A stretch of DNA of 58,699 nucleotides from contig CAMVCZ010000018.1 of assembly GCA_947166105.1 (NCBI GenBank), positions 1 to 58,699 on the forward strand, in the 5' to 3' direction. Shown here in pieces: positions 54,818 through 58,699 of this stretch. Below the pieces are notes generated by a model that was not told the DNA's origin, did no database searches, and saw nothing but the letters and a program-made list of their open reading frames with translations. The DNA comes from an uncultured Bacteroidales bacterium (GTDB lineage: Bacteria; Bacteroidota; Bacteroidia; Bacteroidales; F082). A program made the translations under genes and the position numbers. Every line of letters starts with the position of its first letter. Position 1 is the first letter of the stretch.

Positions 54818-54851
54818 AAGTCGGTTTTTGAAAGGAAATCGACTTTTTTTT
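54818..54851 (+). terminator. Terminator of rpmG-ftsY operon
   Basis: AAGTCG / CGACTT with inner TTT/AAA pairing and eight T's; 25 bases after the ftsY stop. It separates the core operon from the ATPase/TOPRIM module. Confidence 0.8.
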
Positions 54852-54882
54852 GTTGTGTTGGTGTCGGTTGTGATTGTTTTAG

Positions 54883-54890
54883 TATTTTTG
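54883..54890 (+). promoter_or_regulatory. -7 box TATTTTTG of ATPase/TOPRIM module
   Basis: A perfect TAnnTTTG, 19 bases before the ATPase start; it indicates independent transcription of the module. Confidence 0.5.
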
Positions 54891-54908
54891 TAGGCAAATA
54901 ATGAAGTG

Positions 54909-56099
54909 ATGATAAAAGAGATTGCTATTAAAAACTTCAAGTCGATAGTAGATTTAAAGTTGCCGCTTGGCAGATTCAATCTTTTCATTGGGGCGAATGG
55001 CTCGGGGAAGTCGAATATTCTTGAAGCTATTGCCTTTGGTGCTGCTGCCAGTTCCGACAAACTTGATTTTGAGTATTTTGCAAATCGTGGCATAAGAGTT
55101 GTAGAGCCTCGATTTATGTTGCCGGCATTTAGTGAAGTAGAATCGGATAGAGTATTTGTTTCTTTAACTGATGAGCAGAATGATACTGCAGCATATAGTA
55201 TTCATTATAATCAAGAAGCAAAACCTGCGCGTTGGGAAGACGATTCTATTGATATTATTCAGTTTCTTAGATACTTAAATAGTAAGGAGGTTCAAGGGAA
55301 TAAGAATAAGATGAAGAAAAACGATATGCTAGACCTTTTGAAGAAAATGCAAGAGGATAAAGGCGGAGATGTGCCAGTCAATATTAGTATAATGGAGTCG
55401 ATGGATAAGGGTCTGGTGTTTATGCCTATCAATATAAATATAGGTATTTATCGTTTTCTCATTTATTCATTGGAAGAATCGAAACTTCGAAAAGCGGATG
55501 ATTCAAATAAAACATATCCATTAGGTTTACACGGCGAGGGATTGTTTGCCTATTTGAAACAGATTGCAAAGCGTCCTGATGGATTATTGATATTCAATGA
55601 AATCAAGGAGAACTTGAAAGTCTTAGATTGGTTTGACGATATGAGTTTACCAACGGAACAACTTTCAAATGAATTTAATATTCAATTGAAAGACAGTTAT
55701 TTGTCGGAAACAATCAACACGTTTGACCAACGCAGCACGAATGAAGGTTTTCTCTATTTGCTGTTCTATCTCACCTTGATTGTTTCAGATGAAACCCCAC
55801 CGTTTTTTGCCATTGAAAACATTGATACCGCGTTTAATCCGAAACTTTGCAGGGAAGTCACAAGACGCCTGATTGAATTGGCACGAAAACACGATAAGCA
55901 AATCATAGCGACGACACATAATGCATCGGTGCTTGATGGTTTGAATCTGAAAGAAGAAGATGTCTGTCTTGATGTCGTTCGCAGAAATGTTGACGGCTAT
56001 ACGAAAGTCAGTCAGGTGAAGTTGAAGAACGAGTTGGGAATGCCTCTGTCGGAAGCGTGGCAGAAGGGTTTCATTGGCGGACTGCCCGATAATTTCTAA
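54909..56099 (+). CDS. SMC/OLD-like AAA ATPase (AAA_15/AAA_21), first gene of putative defence pair
   Basis: The 396-residue ABC-class ATPase starts with KEIAIKNFKSIVDLKLPLG and Walker A FIGANGSGKSN (Lys34). A variable middle insertion spans about 95-230, and the core resumes with Walker B-like PPFFAIENIDTAF near 298 and the His switch IIATTHNASVLDG. This is the layout of Rlo/OLD/AriA-like ATPases. It lacks a TOPRIM domain of its own, but the next gene, 11 bases downstream, encodes a TOPRIM-like protein. The gene is visibly AT-richer than ftsY and rimO on either side and has its own promoter, which suggests insertion by transfer. A GTG one codon earlier is possible. Confidence 0.82.
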   Translation: MIKEIAIKNFKSIVDLKLPLGRFNLFIGANGSGKSNILEAIAFGAAASSDKLDFEYFANRGIRVVEPRFMLPAFSEVESDRVFVSLTDEQNDTAAYSIHYNQEAKPARWEDDSIDIIQFLRYLNSKEVQGNKNKMKKNDMLDLLKKMQEDKGGDVPVNISIMESMDKGLVFMPININIGIYRFLIYSLEESKLRKADDSNKTYPLGLHGEGLFAYLKQIAKRPDGLLIFNEIKENLKVLDWFDDMSLPTEQLSNEFNIQLKDSYLSETINTFDQRSTNEGFLYLLFYLTLIVSDETPPFFAIENIDTAFNPKLCREVTRRLIELARKHDKQIIATTHNASVLDGLNLKEEDVCLDVVRRNVDGYTKVSQVKLKNELGMPLSEAWQKGFIGGLPDNF

Positions 56100-56110
56100 A
56101 AGGTTTCGTT

Positions 56111-56776
56111 ATGGCTTCAATTGCACTTTTTTGCGAAGGCGCGTCGGAGATTAGGATGCTCAATTATATCATTACCCGTTATTTGGGCGATGAATTTGAG
56201 GTTAATCCCATACAACCGAAACTAAATTCGGTAGGTCGTCAAGCCAATGAAGGCGGTTGGCTGGAAGTGCTCAATCATTGTAATGATGAGGAGGTAAAAT
56301 ATGTGTTTGCCACCAATGATTTCCTTGTGATTCAGATAGATACGGATACTTGCCCTTTGGCAAACTATGATGTGGATATTTATGATGAGAATCATCAAAA
56401 AGTGCCAGACGATGTGCTTTATGAGCGCGTGAAAAACCGTTTGCTTTTGAACATCAGCGAAAACATACAAAATCAATATGCCGATAGGATTCTTTTTGCT
56501 ATCTGCATCAACGAAACGGAATGTTGGCTTTTGCCGTTGTATTATGAAAACGACGCAAAAAAGCGTTGTGCGACCACGAACTGCATCCATATTTTGAACC
56601 AAAGACTTCAAACCGAGGGCATTGGCATTCCCGATAAGACGAAAAACAAACCTGAAGCCATTCAAGTGTACAATAAAGTGCTGAAGCAATTGAAACGGAA
56701 AGACATTCCGCGAATAGCCCAGTGTAATTATGGTTTCCAAAAGTTTGTGGAGCAGATGGATGGAATAAAGAACTAA
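56111..56776 (+). CDS. TOPRIM-like protein, second gene of putative defence pair
   Basis: The 221-residue protein begins IALFCEGASEIRML (Glu9 and Glu13, the TOPRIM Glu motif). FLVIQIDTDT (Asp77 and Asp79, the DxD motif) and LFAICINETECWLLPLY (Glu135, Glu137) follow, like DUF4276/RloB-type TOPRIM-like nucleases. The spacing fits a stand-alone TOPRIM effector. It is 11 bases after the ATPase and 18 bases before rimO. By analogy with PARIS and other ATPase/TOPRIM pairs it may be a nuclease released on phage infection; this is inferred. Confidence 0.72.
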   Translation: MASIALFCEGASEIRMLNYIITRYLGDEFEVNPIQPKLNSVGRQANEGGWLEVLNHCNDEEVKYVFATNDFLVIQIDTDTCPLANYDVDIYDENHQKVPDDVLYERVKNRLLLNISENIQNQYADRILFAICINETECWLLPLYYENDAKKRCATTNCIHILNQRLQTEGIGIPDKTKNKPEAIQVYNKVLKQLKRKDIPRIAQCNYGFQKFVEQMDGIKN

Positions 56777-56794
56777 TTATAAAGTTTTAATAAT

Positions 56795-58087
56795 ATGCGT
56801 AGACCTATCCTGAATATCATCACCCTCGGCTGCTCCAAGAACAAAGTTGACTCGGAACATCTGGCCGCTTTGTTGGAGCATAAATACTTGATTCGACACG
56901 ATTCCGATAGGAAATCCGATGTGGTCATTATCAACACTTGTGGCTTCATCGGCGACGCGCAAGAAGAGTCAGTAGATACCATTCTGGAATATGCCGAGTT
57001 GCGCAAGCAAGGCAAAATCAGCAAATTGTATGTGATGGGATGCCTCTCGCAACGTTTTAAGAAGGACTTGCAAAAGGAAATTCACGAAGTGGATGGTTTT
57101 TATGGCGTGGAAAGCGTGAATCTCGTTGCCGCCGACTTGTTGAAGGAAGAGCCGCAGCTGCAGTATTGCAGTCGCCGTGTGCTTTCCACTCCGAAACATT
57201 ACGCTTATTTGAAGATTTCGGAAGGCTGCAACCGCCGTTGCGCGTTTTGTGCCATTCCGCTCATTCGCGGGCCACACGTTTCCGTCCCGATGGAAAACTT
57301 GCTTGAAGAAGCCAAAGGTTTGGCCAAGCAAGGCGTGAAGGAACTCATCCTCATCGCCCAAGACCTTACCTATTACGGTCACGACATTGACGGCAAGTCG
57401 CACATCGTGGAGTTGGTGAAAGCCTTGTGCGAAATCAATGGTTTTGAATGGATTAGGTTGCATTACGGCTATCCATTGGGCTTCCCCGATGAACTATTGG
57501 ATTTGATGCGCGAGAATCCCAAGATTTGCCATTACATCGACCTGCCGTTGCAGCACATCAGCACACATATATTAAAGGATATGCGCCGGGGTGTGGACCG
57601 CGAGCAGACCATTGGCTTTGTGAAAAACGTCCGCAAGCATGTGCCCAACATTGCTTTCCGCACCACTTTCATCGTCGGTTTTCCAGGAGAAACGGAAGCC
57701 GATTTCGAGGAGCTTTGCCAATTTGTCGAGGATATGCGTTTCGAAAGGGCAGGGGTGTTCGCTTTTTCGCCCGAGGAAGGCACTGTAGCGTACGAGATGA
57801 AAGACGATGTTCCCGATGAGGTGAAACGGGAACGTGTCGATAAACTTATGGAAATCCAGCAGAACATCTCTTTGGAAATCAACGGCCAACGAGTTGGCAA
57901 GACCGAAAAAGTCCTCATAGACCGTCTCGAAGGTGATTATTACATTGGCCGGAGTCAATACGATTCGCCTGAAGTTGACGATGAAATCCTCATTTCCGCC
58001 GATAACGAATTGAAAATCGGCGAGTTCTACCAAGTGAAAATCACGCAGGCCGATTATTTCGATTGTTATGGAGAAGTCGTAAACTGA
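56795..58087 (+). CDS. rimO: Ribosomal protein S12 methylthiotransferase
   Basis: The 430-residue radical SAM enzyme adds a methylthio group to Asp of ribosomal protein S12. The N-terminal UPF0004 domain has the cluster cysteines in TLGCSKNKVDSE, INTCGFI and VMGCLSQR. The radical SAM motif is EGCNRRCAFCAIP (Cys145, Cys149, Cys152). The C-terminal TRAM domain starts near 365 (GKTEKVLIDRLEGDYYIGRS). The GCSKNKVDSE form and ISEGCNRRCAFC separate RimO from MiaB. It follows the defence-like pair by 18 bases. Confidence 0.94.
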   Translation: MRRPILNIITLGCSKNKVDSEHLAALLEHKYLIRHDSDRKSDVVIINTCGFIGDAQEESVDTILEYAELRKQGKISKLYVMGCLSQRFKKDLQKEIHEVDGFYGVESVNLVAADLLKEEPQLQYCSRRVLSTPKHYAYLKISEGCNRRCAFCAIPLIRGPHVSVPMENLLEEAKGLAKQGVKELILIAQDLTYYGHDIDGKSHIVELVKALCEINGFEWIRLHYGYPLGFPDELLDLMRENPKICHYIDLPLQHISTHILKDMRRGVDREQTIGFVKNVRKHVPNIAFRTTFIVGFPGETEADFEELCQFVEDMRFERAGVFAFSPEEGTVAYEMKDDVPDEVKRERVDKLMEIQQNISLEINGQRVGKTEKVLIDRLEGDYYIGRSQYDSPEVDDEILISADNELKIGEFYQVKITQADYFDCYGEVVN

Positions 58088-58094
58088 GTTTCCT

Positions 58095-58457
58095 ATGGCG
58101 AAGCACAACGAATTGGGAAAGAAAGGCGAGGAGATTGCGGCTCAATACCTGTCAGAAAAGGGTTATGAGATTTTGGAACGCAATTGGCGGAACCGGCATA
58201 AGGAGATTGATATTATCGCCAAAGATGGCAATGAGTTGGTTATTGTCGAGGTGAAAACCCGCCAAAACGATGAGCATGGCGAGCCTGACCTTGCCGTGAC
58301 AAGGCCAAAACAAACTCGTCTAATTTATGCCGCCAACGCCTATATTTTTCAAAACAAGCTTGACATCAACACTCGTTTTGACATTATTTCCATCGTTTTC
58401 AAGGACGGCAAGCCTGTTATTGACCACATCCAAGATGCTTTTTTGCCCCATTGGTAG
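58095..58457 (+). CDS. yraN: YraN family (UPF0102) endonuclease-like protein
   Basis: The 120-residue protein fits the family completely: NELGKKGEEIAAQYLSEKGY, ILERNWRNRHKEIDIIAKDG, LVIVEVKTRQ (the Glu-x-Lys of the PD-(D/E)XK fold) and TRFDIISIVF. The function is unproven; relatives resemble Holliday-junction nucleases. It lies 7 bases after rimO. Confidence 0.92.
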   Translation: MAKHNELGKKGEEIAAQYLSEKGYEILERNWRNRHKEIDIIAKDGNELVIVEVKTRQNDEHGEPDLAVTRPKQTRLIYAANAYIFQNKLDINTRFDIISIVFKDGKPVIDHIQDAFLPHW

Positions 58458-58571
58458 GCCATTATATTATTAATAGGTGCATAATTCATAAAAAAATAGT
58501 CCTATCGAAATTTTTTCTTCTTGACAATCAGCAATATGCATGGTTTGATGAAATATTTTTGGAAAAACCCA

Positions 58572-58699
58572 TTGCGGAACGGGGAAAAGGTAGTACTTTT
58601 GCACCCGCTTTCGGAAGGGAACAGGGGTTGAGCGAGGGGAGCACGGGAGCAAGTTCTTTGAGAGTCTGAGGCCAGCACAGAGCCGCAGCCCGTTGGGGG
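58572..58699 (+). promoter_or_regulatory. rRNA operon promoter and boxA leader (16S beyond the window)
   Basis: TTG (58572-58574), a 19-base gap and TACTTTTG (58594-58601) form a strong promoter. The GC-rich leader that follows contains GTTCTTTGA (58653-58661), the boxA antitermination sequence, in the place usual for Bacteroidota 16S leaders. The 16S gene should begin within a few hundred bases after the window. The 58458-58571 part is AT-rich upstream sequence without a gene. Confidence 0.75.

Noticed and set aside
54909..56776. Named assignment of the ATPase/TOPRIM pair as PARIS, Gabija or Septu
   Set aside because: The general plan fits several systems, but no domain specific to one of them (DUF4435 of AriB, UvrD helicase of GajB, HNH of PtuB) can be recognised by eye.
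58451..58669. Short frames on both strands in the last 250 bases
   Set aside because: They overlap the rRNA promoter, boxA and leader, and their translations have no protein features.

Overview
This window reads as chromosome of a Bacteroidales bacterium (phylum Bacteroidota). The support is: promoters of the TTTG-N19/20-TAnnTTTG type in front of many genes, cell-surface proteins ending in type IX secretion (T9SS) sorting domains, a gingipain-like C25 protease, fimbrillin-like lipoproteins with a FISUMP domain, a SusC/TonB-type receptor, DUF5723 and DUF4295 proteins, and Bacteroidota-style toxin-antitoxin genes. Genus and species cannot be fixed from the sequence. There is no phage, insertion sequence, CRISPR or tRNA. 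The last 130 bases are the promoter and boxA leader of an rRNA operon whose 16S gene lies just outside.

Layout. 1-9.5 kb: end of a DUF4143 ATPase, an operon of membrane protein, winged-helix regulator and amide hydrolase, an ECF sigma factor with a membrane partner, a TonB-dependent receptor, two tiny membrane proteins and a T9SS cargo protein. 9.5-13.9 kb: a type II fatty-acid synthesis cluster fabH-fabF-fabZ-acpP-fabG. 14-19.1 kb (minus strand): lipoprotein, membrane protein, XRE regulator, a decayed toxin-antitoxin locus, LytTR regulator and MsbA-like ABC exporter. 19.2-36 kb: S23-type four-helix protein, purB, three free-standing AAA+ ATPases, fructose-bisphosphate aldolase, a C25 protease, S41 protease, outer-membrane barrel, a RelE-type toxin-antitoxin pair, pyrroline-carboxylate dehydrogenase and an NlpC/P60 hydrolase. 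36-45.5 kb: a PgpH-like HD phosphohydrolase and two surface-lipoprotein loci, each preceded by an apparently structured leader and a small ORF. 45.7-58.5 kb: histidine-degradation genes hutI and ftcD, a lipoprotein/DUF5723 barrel pair, a radical-SAM activase, a TonB-like protein, rpmG, DUF4295, ftsY, an ATPase/TOPRIM-like pair, rimO and yraN.

Themes. (1) Each of the three complete stand-alone AAA+ ATPases has its own repeat set at its 5' end: three 17-bp repeats at exactly 33-bp period; 37-bp direct repeats bracketing the reading frame; three palindromes at exactly 53-bp period plus a tandem 15-mer touching the start codon. (2) A two-gene ATPase/TOPRIM-like module, visibly AT-richer than its neighbours, sits between ftsY and rimO and looks like a small defence cassette. 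(3) Three consecutive spacers of the fab cluster each hold a ~140-160-bp hairpin element of one design but different sequence. (4) Several dispersed palindrome families occur, including one read in frame inside two unrelated proteins as GPSTGSGT.

Gene calls rest on family motifs recognised by eye. RNA, promoter and terminator calls rest on inverted repeats and consensus matches, without folding software or database searches.
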